Assembly: GCF_000143415.4 (NCBI RefSeq)
Contig: NW_003314277.1
Location: 741,878 to 805,877, forward strand
Reading direction: 5' to 3'
DNA from: Selaginella moellendorffii
Taxonomy: Eukaryota; Streptophyta; Lycopodiopsida; Selaginellales; Selaginellaceae
DNA length: 64,000 bases
In this document: in pieces, positions 20,478 through 33,113 of the stretch
How positions within the stretch are numbered: the first letter of the stretch is position 1
Layout of the letters: each line of letters opens with the position of its first letter
Translations under genes and position numbers: made by a program
Notes under the pieces: model-generated
Seen by the model: the letters and a program-made list of their open reading frames with translations, nothing else
Databases searched by the model: none
Told to the model about the DNA's origin: nothing

Positions 20478-23065
20478 TTTCTGTATCATAGGCCTCCCGC
20501 AACGCTGTTGTAAAGTGATGGTGCTCGCCGTCCTTCTACACGTGAATGTGATAAGCCGATTTCTGTTGTCCAGAAAATGCCAATTAGATCTAAATTGAAA
20601 GGAGAGAAAACTGCATACCTGCAGATAATAACCATAGCTTATAGTGGAGGAAATGCCATTGATGTCGACAGTTATGTCACAGCCAGAACTAGCAACTCTT
20701 TTAGCTGTGTTTGACACAAGATGAATCTTCCGCAAACTGCACAATATGACTCCACTTGGGGAATAGGCAAAAGGGAAAACAATGCGTCTACCTTTACTAA
20801 GAACTCGCTGTCACTTGAATAAGTGACATCTAAGCTCATCGGTTCGCATGAGAGACTCTCGGACTCAGGCATCCAGTCTAACGAGATCTTCCTGGTATAA
20901 GGATTGTTGACTCGAAAACCAGAAGTTGTATGCCATGGGCCTCCAGTTCTCGATTCTGCACTGGAAATCGTAAATGCTGGCTATCTAAAAACTGCGAGTC
21001 GATCTTACCTGGTCGTCGAAAACTCTCCCTTACACATACGCCCACGGCCGCTAAAGCAGCGAAAGATTTTACATCTCGCTTGGCTCTTTCGGAAAAATCT
21101 AGTGGCTGTGTTTCCAGGTCCCCAGCCCTGAAAGCCGGATGTTTTGCAAGCTTTTTTAAAAAGTGGATGTTAGTTGGAAGTCCAGCAACCTGGCGAATGC
21201 AATGTTAGTACTCAACAATAATTACAAAAAAAAAGAGCAAACCAACTTGCCTGAAAATTCGAGAGGCAATTATGCAGCTTCGCCAACGCCATATCGCGAT
21301 CACTACCCCATACGACCAGCTTGGCTATCATAGGATCGTAGTGGACGCTTACAGCATCACTTTGCTCTACACCCGTCTCAATTCTCACTGCATTGACAAG
21401 ATAAACTGCTTAGTATTCTTCAAGTTTGACACGAGTTACCAGTGGATGAAGCGGGAGGTGGATTATAATGGTAAAGAACTCCAGCAGCAGGTAGAAAACC
21501 TCTTGGAACGTTTTCAGCATAGACCCGAGCCTCAAACGCATGACCTGCTTAGCTGCGATAATCTTCGGGAATAAGCGGTATACTCTTTTGCTCAAGTGGA
21601 AGGCTTTCGCCATTTGCGACACGAATTTGCCATTCCACCAAGTCTTGACGCGTCACCATTTCGGTGACAGGGTGCTCAACCTGACCACAAGTTTAATTCA
21701 GCATATACAGAAACTAGTGGAAGTCCGTCCTTACTTGCAAACGTGTGTTCATCTCCATAAAGAAAAAATCTCCTGTTGCAGTGTCGACAATAAACTCGAC
21801 AGGTAATTCACAGCCTTCGATAGAAAAGAAATTTAGATTTGATAGCAGCAAATCACAAAAGAGGATACCTTAGCCGCATTGACTGCTGCTTGTCCTATTG
21901 AGTTGCGAAAGTCGTCTGACATGAGCGGCTGGAATATTAAAAAAAAAAACATGGTGAAACAGCAAACAGCCTGAAATATTGTCCTACCGCTGGTGCTTCC
22001 TCTATAATTTTCTGGTGGCGCCTCTGAACGCTACAGTCCCGTTCAAACAAATGAACAACGTTTCCAAAGCGGTCGCCAAAGATCTGTCAGCAAGTCTGTG
22101 ATAAATTTCCAGATTGCAGAAAATCTCCCACCTGGACTTCTATGTGTCGAGGCTGTGCGATATACTTCTCAATCAAGACCCTGGTGTCGCCAAACGCAGC
22201 AGCAGACTCACGTAGAGCGCTTCTCAAACTGTCCAGAAACTCGTCTCTGCTGTGGACAATCCTCATGCCCTGAACCAAAACTTTACAAGAGAAATTAGTA
22301 GTGTCGCCAACATGAAACAAAATACCAAAAAGAAAGCAAAAAACCAACCTTTCCTCCGCCACCAAGAACAGGCTTGATCAGAACGGGATAGCCAATCCGA
22401 TCAGCCTCAGATTGCAGCAGCTCGTGGCTCTGATCATCCCCGTGGTATCCAGGAACAACAGGAACATTAGCACCGCTCATAAGCTTTTTGGAGGCACTAA
22501 GGAGTTCCAAGATAGTTCTTATGGCTGGTTCTTTGAAGAAAAATGGAGATGGCGTACCTTTTGTCTCCCATCAAGCTAATCGCAGCTGCCGAAGGGCCAA
22601 TGAATGTGATCCCAGACTCGTGGCAAGCCTGCGCAAACTTCGAATTTTCTGATAGAAATCCATACCCGGGATGGATTGCCTGAGAAGAAGTTGGATATGT
22701 ATGGGTTGAGAAGAAAAGAAATGAAAGCTTACATCGGCTCCAGTGCGACGAGCAGCGTCGAGGATGGAAGTAGTGGACAAGTAGCTGAGCTGCGCAGAGG
22801 CGGGGCCGATAAACACTGCTTCATCGGCTCGACGGACGTGTAGCGAGTTTCGATCGGCATCACTGTAAACCGCCACCGTTTTTAATCCCAAGCTACGCGC
22901 GGTCTTGATGATCCGGCACGCAATCTCGCCCCTGTTCGCGATCAGGATCTTCTCGATCGGCTGCTGGGCCGGAGATTTCTCCACGGGAGGCGCTTGAGAG
23001 AAGGGATTGGCGAGCGAGCTCCAACATCGCTTGCTCCTCCTCGCAATGGATGCGGAATTTCCCAT
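20478..23065 (-). pseudogene. MCCA: Methylcrotonyl-CoA carboxylase alpha, broken copy, unit B
   Basis: Nearly base-for-base the same as the copy at 3,812-6,399, shifted by 16,666 bases. It has the same exons, the same missing bases before VEFIVD, the same in-frame TAA before AGHAFEA and the same loss of the biotinyl end. The defects therefore predate the duplication of the A/B segment. The strong similarity over introns as well as exons implies a recent copy event or gene conversion. Confidence 0.85.
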
Positions 23066-23569
23066 GGACGATCGGCAGCGCTAAAGATGAGCTAGAGAAT
23101 GCGTGTCACCTGATCGAATCGAGGAGCCAGGACCTCCGCTGGAGAAAACCCTAGCCTTGAGATACCTTGTCGTGCTTATCCCGTGAAATAGTCTAATCAC
23201 TTGAGAAGGAGACCTCTGGAGAAATGAGTGGAGGCTCCACGAATCCATTGCAAGGAGTGACAATATCGACAGCTATCTTGCTAGTTGGTAGTGCGATAGA
23301 GAAAATTCACCTTCGACTCAATGGGGAGATATTTCTTCTTGGACAGTGATGTGCACTGCATATGCCCTCAAAGGGCATTTTCTGGAAGTACTGGATCATG
23401 GCTTATAAACTCGTGAAATACTAACACTGATTTTTATATGACATGGCAGGAGGGTATCCCTGTGAATCTGAATCCGTCCTTGCTTTCTGAGTTAAGCAAG
23501 ATAGAAAATGTTGATTAAGTTAGAATGGGGATTATGCAAGCTACGTGCGATTAAATGGGGGATTCTGGG

Positions 23570-24165
23570 AAAAAAATTATGGCCTGGGAACTTGGTCTCT
23601 CTGAGAAACTGCAGCAATGCAAGTTCCTGGCTCGTGATTCGCAAGAGCAAAGCTCTGGGCGGAGTCCAATCCAAACACCAAGCTTGCACTCACCACCGAG
23701 TTGAACGATCCATCTGATCCTTGCGAGTGGAGGCTCCGATTTTGCTCTTGGGTCCCTGGAGGTGAAAGGTGGCGGCGTCCAGTGATCGGTGAAGCGGCTG
23801 CGCTAGTGGAAGGTGTACTCAAGCGAATGAATCTCGCGGACTCGCATGCTTGCCGGACTATTGCTTCGTGGAGTGCTACTCGTCGAGTGGGAAGGCTTTC
23901 AGCTCGCGGACATGATTCTGCGGGTGACCACGACGAGAAGTTGCTGGTCCGAGATCGACCAAGTTGTTCGAGAGCTGGATGATTTGCATGACAAGCGGAA
24001 GCTGCCGCACCTCGAGCAGTACAAGCTCGTTACGTCGTTCCCGAGTCAATGCTTGAGGGATTCACGTACCAGTTCTTTGAGGAAGACGATGGAGCTGTGT
24101 CTGAGCGACGAGTTGCAGGGATGAATACCGGTTCCATCGTAGTTCGTCTTGAGTTTCAGCATGAA
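23570..24165 (+). pseudogene. Decayed Crinkler/RHS-like NTPase fragment, unit B
   Basis: Counterpart of the fragment at 6,850-7,340 but extending further 5'. The stretch near 23,580-23,625 (gggaacttggtctct, then aaactgcagcaatgcaag) matches the part of the full gene that encodes GAWSLEELQQCN. The rest corresponds to the C-terminal third (LDDLHDKRKLPHLEQYKL) in broken frames. The N-terminal P-loop region is absent. Confidence 0.7.
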
Positions 24166-24231
24166 TGAGTGAAAATCCAAATGAAAACTATGAACTTTAC
24201 CTTGCAAATAATGAATTGTGTTCTTCTCGTA

Positions 24232-24440
24232 CAAGAATCCAACAATGGGATAGAAGTAATCAAGAATCCAACAATGAAAAAGAAGTTTTAGCATGTCTTC
24301 AGAGCTGTAGCAAAAATGATAGAAGTAATCAACAATCCAACAATGAGAAGGAAGTTTCAGCATGTCCCACACGTATGATTTAGGAGCTCTGCTTTGTAAT
24401 ATTCTCGTCCTGCCAAGCACAAGAATCCAACAATGAGAAA
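24232..24440. repeat. Imperfect direct repeats around GAATCCAACAATG, unit B
   Basis: Four copies of (caagaa or caacaa)tccaacaatg with related spacers, equivalent to 7,402-7,535. The fourth copy lies after an insertion that reads to about 24,440. No function is apparent. Confidence 0.65.
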
Positions 24441-24619
24441 GAAGTAATTAAACCAACCATAAGCATAATGCCGCCTTTAATACTCTAATTTTTAAATTTT
24501 GATATAGAGACGATCTGTGGTTAATCTAAAGCAAACAATCTTAACGTAAACAAAGGTATATTCGTTCTTTTAATGGAGGAAGCTTAAGCCCTATTTCTTT
24601 CAAGCTTGCGAGCGACGGC

Positions 24620-26097
24620 GATGGGGGCTGATACTCCTCTCCCTCTCGGCCGCGGCTTTCCCCGAGTTCATTCAGCACACCGATCCGGAGACGATGTGGT
24701 TGTCAAGCTGGGACGATTTGAGCAGTGTGTGGATGCCGCAAGTGCTTCTCTCTCCGTGGATCCCTGCCATCTCAAGAGTATATACTGGAAAGCTTTGGCG
24801 TTGCTCAAGTTCCATCTCTACAGCTGGTCATGCCAAGCTTTTGGGCGACGTTTTTAGGGTGGACGAGGCAATTGATCGATTTCACCAAAAATGCAACAAG
24901 CTTACCATCCAGAGCTACAACAGCAACAGTATCATGGCAGAGATTTGTGACTTTCTCCGGGCCTGGAGTGAAGGAGAGGAACTTCCATTTTTACCAGAGG
25001 TTGCAGACAACTTTTGCAAAGTGGAAGTAAGAAAATGCGAAGATCAGAGCAAGGGACGAGGCTTGGGACTCTTTACAACGACAAGCATCAAGAAGGCGAG
25101 TTCGTTCTTGTCAGCAACTCGGCAGCCTTTGAGCGAGGTGGTTACAGATCCATTTGCGATAGAAACACTGCAGTCCAGCTGCTCGACATGGCCATGAAGT
25201 CTCCGCGAGCATACAAGCTGATCCACAGCCTTGCAGGACCAGCGTGAAGTTCCCGCAATGGAGATCTTTCAGCTAAACTGGGCCACGCCGGAGAACTGGT
25301 CGATTGTCAGCACTGACAGTAGCAGGGAAGGTCTCCAAGGGATTACGGTGGAGAGAATTTTCGAAATCGTCAGCAAAGCTTCCTTCAACCCTAAGGTGCA
25401 GCTGCCTAGCCAGAACGAGTCGACGAACGAGCACGCTTCGCTACTTGGTTCGTCCCCGGTTTCATCAACCACTGCTGTGTTGGGAACGTTTCCCAGAGGA
25501 TGTTTGGCACCACTTTGCCACCCGAGACATCCAGGCCGGGGAGGAACTCGGGTTCTGCTACATCATCGGCGGCCATCCTTACAGCTCTCCTTCGAGTGTG
25601 CTTGCAAGAAGTGCGAGCTGGAGCGGCGGCTGGACGAGGATCTCGCGCAGGTGACGGGCTTCTACAGGGACTTGGCCGAGGCAAACCTTGAGTTTCGGTT
25701 CAAGGGAGGGATCAGTCCGGCCCGGATGGTGGTGAAGCTGGAGCAAGTGTTGGCGACAAAGCTCCAGGATGAGGAGGAGAGGCAGTGCGTGAGAGCGATC
25801 CACTGGTCGCTCTACCTGTGTTACTACCAGCAGGTGGAGGTTGGAAACGTGGTGGCGCTGCCGGAGGGGATTGCTCCAGCGATTATGGAGGCGATGCACA
25901 AGCTCACGGCTGGCAGCAATGGCAACGAGAGTTACGTGGAGACGATGGCAGACTACGCACGGGACAAGGAAGCGGCAAAGAGGGTGATGAAGATGGAGTG
26001 GGAGGTGAGGTTTGGGAAGCAGGAAGACGCTTGCGTTGCCAAGGCCATCCACGAGAGAGGTATGGACTCGTTGCTCAAGTCCAGGGCCTCTGAGTGA
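24620..26097 (+). pseudogene. TPR-SET domain protein (SMYD-like), frameshifted
   Basis: In order, three frames give a TPR-like segment (KLGRFEQCVDAASASLSVDP), a SET start (VEVRKCEDQSKGRGLGLFTT then GEFVLVSNSAAF), the core GFINHCCVGNVS (family consensus NHSCxPN), ATRDIQAGEELGFCYI, the post-SET cysteines CACKKCELERRL, and a helical C-terminus ending LLKSRASE-stop. SET proteins methylate lysines. At least four frame changes are needed (near 24,860-24,900, 25,093, 25,247, 25,450 and 25,500-25,600), and the core serine reads as cysteine. None of the breaks sits at convincing splice sites, so I call a pseudogene. The first methionine is uncertain. Confidence 0.75.
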
Positions 26098-26748
26098 GCT
26101 TGTTTTTCTGGAGTGTTTTTGTCCTATTTCTTCTTTTTCTACTACTACTCACTACTTCTCTTTCTTCTCTTCTGCTGTCCTACTACTACCTTAACCACTC
26201 GGCCAAAGCGACACTTCCATGAAACCGCTCTTTTCACAAAGTAATCCACGAAAGAAGGGATTGGTGAGCGAGCGCCATGATTTATTACACCGAGCAATCT
26301 AGTCAAGTATGCTTGAATTATACTGTTATACTACTGATTTCTAGAATTATATTTCATCAAACTAATCTAACAGCATTCAAATTAGACACTTCGAAGAAAT
26401 ACGCCCATAATACAACAAGAAAAAAGCTTGTGTTATAACAAAAGAATGAAGAGAAAATAGAAAATTAAATTTTGAAGCAATCTATTTCATGTCAATTATA
26501 CCTTACGAATGTATGCTCACATTATTTCCGCACTATATAATTTAACCTTTGCCCTTCATACTTATCGCATAATAAAACCCTAATTTGTCATACTTGGTTT
26601 TTTAATTAACATATTTCTTACATAAAAGAAGTTAAAGAATGCACGGAAAAGCTGGCTGGCCCCTGGGACAGCTAGACTAGAAAATCAAAGCGGAAACACG
26701 AAGCGAGCTATGCTTTTTTGTCTGTCAGAAAAATTAACATATGTTAGC
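26098..26748. other. Intergenic between converging TPR-SET and membrane-protein genes
   Basis: AT-rich, T-rich just after the SET stop. No gene or repeat is recognised. It probably includes the 3' ends of both neighbours. In unit A this interval is absent because the inverted SET tail is fused directly to the membrane gene. Confidence 0.5.
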
Positions 26749-28755
26749 TCAAAACAGAAGTAATGAAGATTTACCTGGAGAATCCCCTTGTTGCTGAACA
26801 TCTTTCTCATCATGTTGCTGACGTATTTTCTCTAATTTGAAGTAGATGAGGATGGCTAGTGCAACCACTGCTAATCCAATAAACACAGTGAACTCTTGGA
26901 AGACTATCCAGTTTGGAGTAACTTCAACTGTGGATGTCGTTGTCACTAGGAATGCTGTGTCATTATTGAGCTGGAATATTGTCTCAGCAGTGGCAAGGGA
27001 AGGTTCCTTCTCGAGGTCATTTATGCTGAAGTAGAGACCTGGCAAGCTTCCTGCCACTGAACCAGCAATGAACACTGTCCGCCCCAAAGTTCTGATTAGT
27101 GGACGGTAGGCTGGCTTACCGGCCAACTTAAGTTGATGGAGTTGGCGAAACAATGAATCTTCCCACTCTAAGAGTGTCCTGCTCAAGGAGCCAGCACAAA
27201 TTCCCAGGAATGCAATGACAAATGTCATAAAAGACGCATAAACTTGTGTTCGACGAGAAGATCCATCTTTCCAATACCGCTCTCCAAAACGATGAAGGTT
27301 GCTCACTTTCAACAAGTCATTGAGAACTTCTTGGACTTTGTTGTTGTCGTCTAGAAACAATTTTTTGAAACACGGTGGTGAATCCACCTTAACCAAGAAA
27401 ATAAAACATCAGCCTTCAGAAAAAAAAAGTCATAGTATCGAACTCACCTTGAATTCTTCATTCCCGCAGGTGATGTCCCTTCCTTGTTTCTTCTTCAACA
27501 GAAAATCTTTGATGACAGTGCTACCCACCTTGTCATCTTCCATACCAGAAGACTTGCCGGTGACATCCACAACTTGGCAACCCGTCACGTTTTTTGTACA
27601 AGCATTCATTAGAATTGTGGCATTTGGCTTTTGGTCTCCTTCTAACGTTGTCTCAATGCATGTTGTCATCTGCTCCATCCTACTCAGCACACCTTCTGTG
27701 AGGTTGGCAAGGCTGGCGCCACTGGGAAGAGAGTCATTAAATTGAATTTTGAATGTCACCGGGAGGTTAAATTTGATGCTGTAAGATCCAAGAAAGATGG
27801 TATGTTCATCTTGGATAACATCCCAGTCCCAAAATGATCGAGATGTCTCACACTGAGAAGTGTTGAAGGTGAAGGAAACATTTTGGCCTTGCGTCAAGTT
27901 GTATCCAATTATGCAAACTTGGTGACGGCAGGCACACTGTAAGAATGGATAAGACAAGTAAGAAATAACATCCGTCATGTAATTGATGGGAACAGATGGG
28001 CTGCATTCTCTAATATCATTGCTGTAGTAAGACCATGTCGAGTCGTTATAGGGAATTTTTTCCTGGCTAATCCCCGTGGATATGTTGGACCTCGCACTGC
28101 TAGCAAAGTTGCTGAAATAAAATCCAGTCTTGGTGAAAACTGGATGCGTGAGGTTGGAAGATGGCATTGCGAAAGGTACTTTACTGAGAAGTAAGCCAAG
28201 ATCCGGCTTACCGCTGGTTTTGTTCACTGCGACTATAGGTGCAGTGACCTTGCAGCGTTTGACAGCAGACAGATGTCCTGGATTGATGCACAGCCGTAAA
28301 CTTATCCCCCAGTGAATCGCCATTTTCCAGATCAGATTAGTACCATGCTGGCAAATGACTCCTCCATACACGTGTGGATCAGGCGAGTTGAAAAGATCAG
28401 CTTCTACAGTTTTGTTGTTGCTTCTCCAAACCCGCCATGCACTGAGCTTTTGATAAGCAGCAGCAACCTCCGTCATGCTAATACCGGTAGAATTTTTAGC
28501 TCCATCCAACACGAGTGCCGATGCAATGGAGGTGCTTGTGGCCCATTTGTAGAAGGGGTCGTTTGTTGTCGCAAACACGTTGGTTTCCCAACAACATGTA
28601 CCTGTCTGTCTGATGAGATCAGAATAGAACTCACCTTCTGGCTTCTTTTTGTTCACACATAACGAGAAGACTACAGCTGTTGCAATTACAATGGCAAATA
28701 TGAATACTGCAATGGCAACAATGCTCGACGTCTTCCATGGCTTCCTTTCCGCCAT
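26749..28755 (-). CDS. Unrecognised multi-pass, N-glycosylation-rich membrane protein, copy B
   Basis: Two exons, 28755-27448 (436 codons) and 27387-26749, with a 60-nt phase-0 intron, giving about 648 aa. Layout as in copy A at 7,646-9,667: one N-terminal anchor, a long cysteine- and N-glycosylation-rich domain, and two or three C-terminal hydrophobic helices. The tail reads KIRQQHDEKDVQQQGDSPG before the frame runs to a stop. Since GDSPG is followed by gtaaatc, a further exon may have been spliced on in the ancestor. Many amino-acid differences from copy A with the frame kept open suggest that the protein was under selection for some time. The family is unknown to me. Confidence 0.75.
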
Positions 28756-28831
28756 AAGTTCGCTAAACGAAAAAACAAAAAATGAAAGCTGTATCCTTCA
28801 AGGCTGTTAACAAGTCGAACGTATTGGCAAA

Positions 28832-29089
28832 TTAAAGGAACATGGTAGTGGAGAATCTATTCAGTGCAACATGTCTTTCATCCTTACAATCATTTTGACC
28901 AACCGTGGCAGCAATAATGCAAATGATTCTTTCCACTGCCAGTGCCATCAGTTTTGGGTAATTTGAAAAGACAGTAATGCCTATGTGATTTGGAGGGACA
29001 ACTTTTCCTCGATCTTGGATTAATGCATTTCTCCGGTACCTCCCAGAGGTGTCTGGCTTCGTCCCCATAAGTTCGCTCAAATAAAACAT
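28832..29089 (-). other. Short unrecognised open frame, unit B
   Basis: The frame from MFYLSELMGTKPD reads to a stop at 28,832 and shares its first half with the frame at 9,790-10,002, including KVVPPNHIGITVF. The second half (ALAVERIICIIAATVG) is hydrophobic. No family is recognised. The two copies differ by frame-changing indels, which argues against a conserved protein. Confidence 0.3.
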
Positions 29090-29182
29090 GGGCTCAGAAT
29101 CAGGACTTGATTTCTTGTTAATACGGTAAATGAAGAGTGCTCGCGTGTCGAGGCGCTGGGAGCGGAAGATTGGGGCTTGACA

Positions 29183-29368
29183 ATGGAGGAATTGGATCGC
29201 TTGGAGCATAACGCTGCTCAGCAAGTTGCGGCCAGGCGCAGCGCGGCTGCATTTGGTTTGCCACACGCCCAGAGCTGCTGGCCAGAAGCATGGATGGAAG
29301 AGCACCTCCACATCATGTTCCATCGCCAAAGAGAAGCTATTTCTCAAGGTGTCCAAGCAGCCCGATGA
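29183..29368 (+). other. Short unrecognised open frame
   Basis: A 61-codon frame starting MEELDRLEHNAAQQ. Composition is protein-like (Q, A, H, W, R) and it could be one exon of a lost gene, but no domain is recognised and splice partners are unclear. Present only in unit B. Between it and 29,757 I see only T-rich sequence and possible decayed exons. Confidence 0.3.
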
Positions 29369-29756
29369 GAAAATCGGGTTATGATGAGGTGAGTGTTGTT
29401 TTTCTCTTTTTTTTTCCAGGCTTACAACATTGCTGTTATTCTGTTATACAGAGCTTGGTCGCGGCTTACAAAACTGTGGTTGGTCAAGAATGGGTGACAA
29501 ACTTGCGGTTGTTTTGTTTTTTTTCCCGCTGAATGTATTTTTCGCAGTTTATGGACTTATCCAGAGCATCGACTGCCCGAAACTGACAAGAATTCCAGGT
29601 GTTGAAATTGATGTTAGCTTTCGTTTGTGTTTACGACCGTTTTTGTGTGTTAGGCAGATACAACTAGTTTACAAAGGAGCAATATATGTTGACTTTGAGG
29701 CATATATGTTGGATAGAAAGACGTAATTACATCCTTCTAAGTTGAATATGATACAG

Positions 29757-29858
29757 GTCGAGATTGTCATGGCACTGGAAGAGAAGTTCAAGATCCAAGT
29801 GGAGCAGGAGGGTGCTGAGACAGTCAAGGACGCAGCTGATGTGATCCATTATCCATAA
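29757..29858 (+). pseudogene. Acyl carrier protein, last exon only, unit B
   Basis: After a splice acceptor (gatacag) the exon reads VEIVMALEEKFKIQVEQEGA and ends AADVIHYP-stop, as in the 3' exon of plant acyl carrier protein. The exon carrying the DSL modification site is not found upstream, so this is a remnant. The same exon is inverted at 13,611 in unit A. Confidence 0.8.
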
Positions 29859-30627
29859 GCTCATTTGTGAATAAAAATGTAAATTGTAATAGATACCAGT
29901 GTGGATCTGCAAATTGAGGTTCACATCCCATCAAAATAATGAGCTCAGCAAGCCACCTGCTCCAAATGAGCTGCAGGGGGGAGAGATGCTTTATCTTCTT
30001 CCCCCATTTCTTACCGAGAGCATTCGTATGAACGCAAAATATATCCAGAATATATCACCAAGTTCACACAACATTCATCACATTCATCGTCGCTATCATC
30101 GTCGTATATGAGCTCCTTCAACTCGCAGCCCTGTGCTTCCAGAATTGGAGCAGCACGAAGCGAGACAGCTTAGCACCGATTCAACAGCCACCCATGGCTG
30201 CGGCAAGTCGGCCTGTAAGCTCTTCCGGAAATCCCTATCTCGAACACCAACAGTCCCGTTTGCGATTGTTCTCAAAGTCCTTCCTACCCAAAAAAAACAA
30301 AACGTTGTTAGAGAATAAACAAAGAAAAAAAAAAAGGGAACAGACTAGACTAAACCAAAGAACTCTCTGAATAGAGAGAAAAAAGAAGAGAAAAGAAACT
30401 TGAGATCGAGACGCAGGATTGAAGATGGCAGTAAGTTTCGAAAGGAAAGATGATGCTATCAGACAGTGCTAGAATCGTGCAAAAGACTGTCACTCACTAG
30501 ACTAAGCCGGAACGAAAGACGCAACGAACGGCACGCGCTCGCTTGGTGTTTGGATCGGACTCGACAGGAACTTCGTGAGCTTCTCAGCCTGTACTCGAAA
30601 GGTGGCAGCGGCGTTCTGCACTTGAGC

Positions 30628-30950
30628 GTGATGATACCCGCAATGGGTACTCCACGCCGACTCTGGAGCTCGACCAACCGGACGCTCTCGACCAGGCTCG
30701 AGAGCTCCACACAAGATTTTTCATTGGAGCTGCTGCAGCTGGAGAAGCTACTGCTCTCGTCAACATGTATGGGAGATGTGGGGAGCGTGAGCGATGCCAA
30801 GATCGTCTTGATGAGATGGAGCACAGGAAAATCACCCACTCGTTGAACCAGCAGTGCCTGGAAGCTCTTCGTTTCTTTCGCACCATGCTACTCGAAGGCG
30901 TCAGGCCCGATAGCTTTACGTTCCTCAAATCGCTGGAGAAGAAGTTGGCT
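30628..30950 (+). pseudogene. Scrap of PPR gene 2, unit B
   Basis: Matches about 44,785-45,190 of the intact gene ([40 protein letters not shown]) with deletions and frame shifts different from those of the unit A scrap at 14,290. It is followed by an MCCA exon-1 scrap on the other strand. Confidence 0.8.
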
Positions 30951-30989
30951 ATCAGTCGAGAAGAAGAGAAAGAAAGAAAAAACCAATGG

Positions 30990-31190
30990 AAAATTTACAT
31001 CGGCTCCAGTGCGATGAGGAGCGTCGAAAATTGAAGTAGTGGAGTAGGCCGGACCGATAAACACTGCTTCATTGGCTCGATGGACGTGTAATACCGCCAC
31101 CATTTTTAATCCCAGGCTATGCGCAGTCTTGATGATCCGGCACGCAATCTCGCCCCTGTTCGCGATGAGGATCAGATTTCTCCGCGGGAG
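30990..31190 (-). pseudogene. Scrap of MCCA exon 1, unit B
   Basis: The minus strand gives [20 protein letters not shown] and RRTGADV-like sequence of MCCA exon 1 with internal losses. It parallels 14,655-14,900. Confidence 0.8.
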
Positions 31191-31239
31191 GCGCTTGAGA
31201 GAAAGGATACCTTGCCTGTTGGATACTTATCTTGCTATC

Positions 31240-31700
31240 TGAATTAAGTTCCTCGCCGAGTAGTAAAAACATTCCCATTCGGCTCAACACTCAGCTGTTC
31301 ATATCAGTCACAGAAAAATCTTTTTGCAATGTAGGTTGGGATGACTAAGGTTCGAATGATATAATGCCTCCCCTCCTTGTTGCTTTGGCCAAGAAAAACT
31401 CGCCATGAACCACCAAACTTTTGTGAAGGTTTGGTAGTCTCACTCTTTGCAGTTGGAAATGCCGAAGAGCTTACATTTCTCACTAATAAAAACGAACAAA
31501 ATAAAAAAATTTCATATGAATGCGTGAACAACAAAATAGCAACAAATAACAAGATGTATAGTAAGGTGATTTTTTTCCCTCTATGTAAAGCTGCTAGAAA
31601 AATAAAAACAAACAAACAAGAAATGGAGTAATCCATAAAAAACTGAAAGCCCATGTTTTGTCTAACAGCAAACAAAAAACACTTGGCTCACAATCAATAA
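31240..31700. other. Spacer after unit B
   Basis: No gene recognised. The sequence matches 14,920-15,330 after unit A with a few small differences, so the duplicated unit extends at least to here. Confidence 0.6.
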
Positions 31701-32581
31701 CTTTTTGGAGTTAAATATAGTATTTTGATAGGATATTTGTTTAGATTTATTGACACAATGTGATTACCCATATGTGAAAAAAGCAGTGGTGATGAACATA
31801 TTTAGAATATGTTTGGATATTTTACCATCTAACAGTTGTTATTTATTTGGATTAATCTTTTAAACATGTTTAGAATGCATAAACTTTCCTCAACACTTCC
31901 TAGTATATTTAGCTTGGTCAAACTTTGGGTGGTCAACTCCACACTCCTTATTAGACTTTTAGTTCATATATAGATTGTTAGCCTTTATTTTATATCCATT
32001 ATGTTAGATTTGGACTTGAGCTCCATTTTAAACTCGAGTTCTGGCTCAAACATGGACACATGGGGTGAAAGCCCAAAATACTTGTTTCATTGAGGTGTGA
32101 GAGGTTGTGAAGGATAATGGGGGATGGGAGTGTAAGGTAATCATTCTATCATTTAAAAGTTGATATAAAATGGTTCATTGCTAATAGTAGATCATGGAAA
32201 AGGTCCCATAAGATCAAATGCCACAAACACAAACGGATGGGAAATTACAATTTACTTCAACTGTCCTTTCGTAGTACGAGGGAGAGTTTTACGAGCTTGA
32301 CACCAAACATAGCTATGCACATATTAGATAATATCATATCGCATTTCTGGCCAATAGAAATACTTGTGCAGCTTCTTGGTCACACGACAATGTCCCATAT
32401 GCCTATCTAGAGTAGGAGAATTATGGTAAACATGAAGAAACTGTAGAATAAATATTGAAGGCATCACTAGCCATAAATGATCATTAGGATTTGTTCTTAC
32501 AAAATAAAGAGGGCCGTCTTCAAAGCGATATTGACAATGTAAATGCCGGAATGGCAAGTCATTAGCAAGTGATGCAAGATT
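31700..32581 (-). mobile_element. Ty3/gypsy-type retrotransposon remnant (integrase end), left part
   Basis: Read on the minus strand from 32,581, the frame contains DGPLYFVRTNPNDHLW and RHMGHCRVTKKLHKYFYWPE, which fits the H2C2 zinc-binding region of Ty3/gypsy integrase. WCQARKTLP and FVAFDLMGP follow. A TAA before YVHSYVWCQ and a tyrosine where the first zinc cysteine is expected show decay; both could be C-to-T or G-to-A changes. The frame continues across the inserted LTR element into 40,005-40,240. Farther left, to 31,700, only AT-rich DNA similar to 15,340-15,830 is seen. Confidence 0.65.
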
Positions 32582-33081
32582 TGTGAGACACAAAATCCCT
32601 AGGCCCCAAAGTGGAGCCGGAAAGGGTGCCACGTGGTAGTGGCTAAAGCGAGAGCCAAACGAGCGTAACACGTTTGGACCAAAAGCTCCGACTTGAAAAG
32701 TCAAGAGCGGGAGTGGAACTCCCAACGAAGTGCTCGAGGAACGAGCACGAAGCGAGCAAAAAGCGAGGCTCCAAAAAGGGACCCAAAAGGACCAACACAT
32801 GACACGTGGAAGTGTCCGAGATGGACTCGAGTTGGAGTCCGAAGTGGAGTCCGAGATGGATTCGAGTTGGAGTCCGAAGTGGAGTCCGAGATGGACCCAA
32901 GATGGAGTCCGAGATGGAGTCCGAGATGGAGTCCGAGGTGGACCCGAGATGGACCCGAAATGGAGTCCGAGATGGAGTCCGAGATGGACCCGAGATGGAG
33001 TCCGAGATGGACCCGAAATGGAGTCCGAGATGGACCCGAGATGGAGTCCCAGACGGAGTCCGAAGTCGAGACCGAGACCGG

Positions 33082-33113
<32 letters not shown>

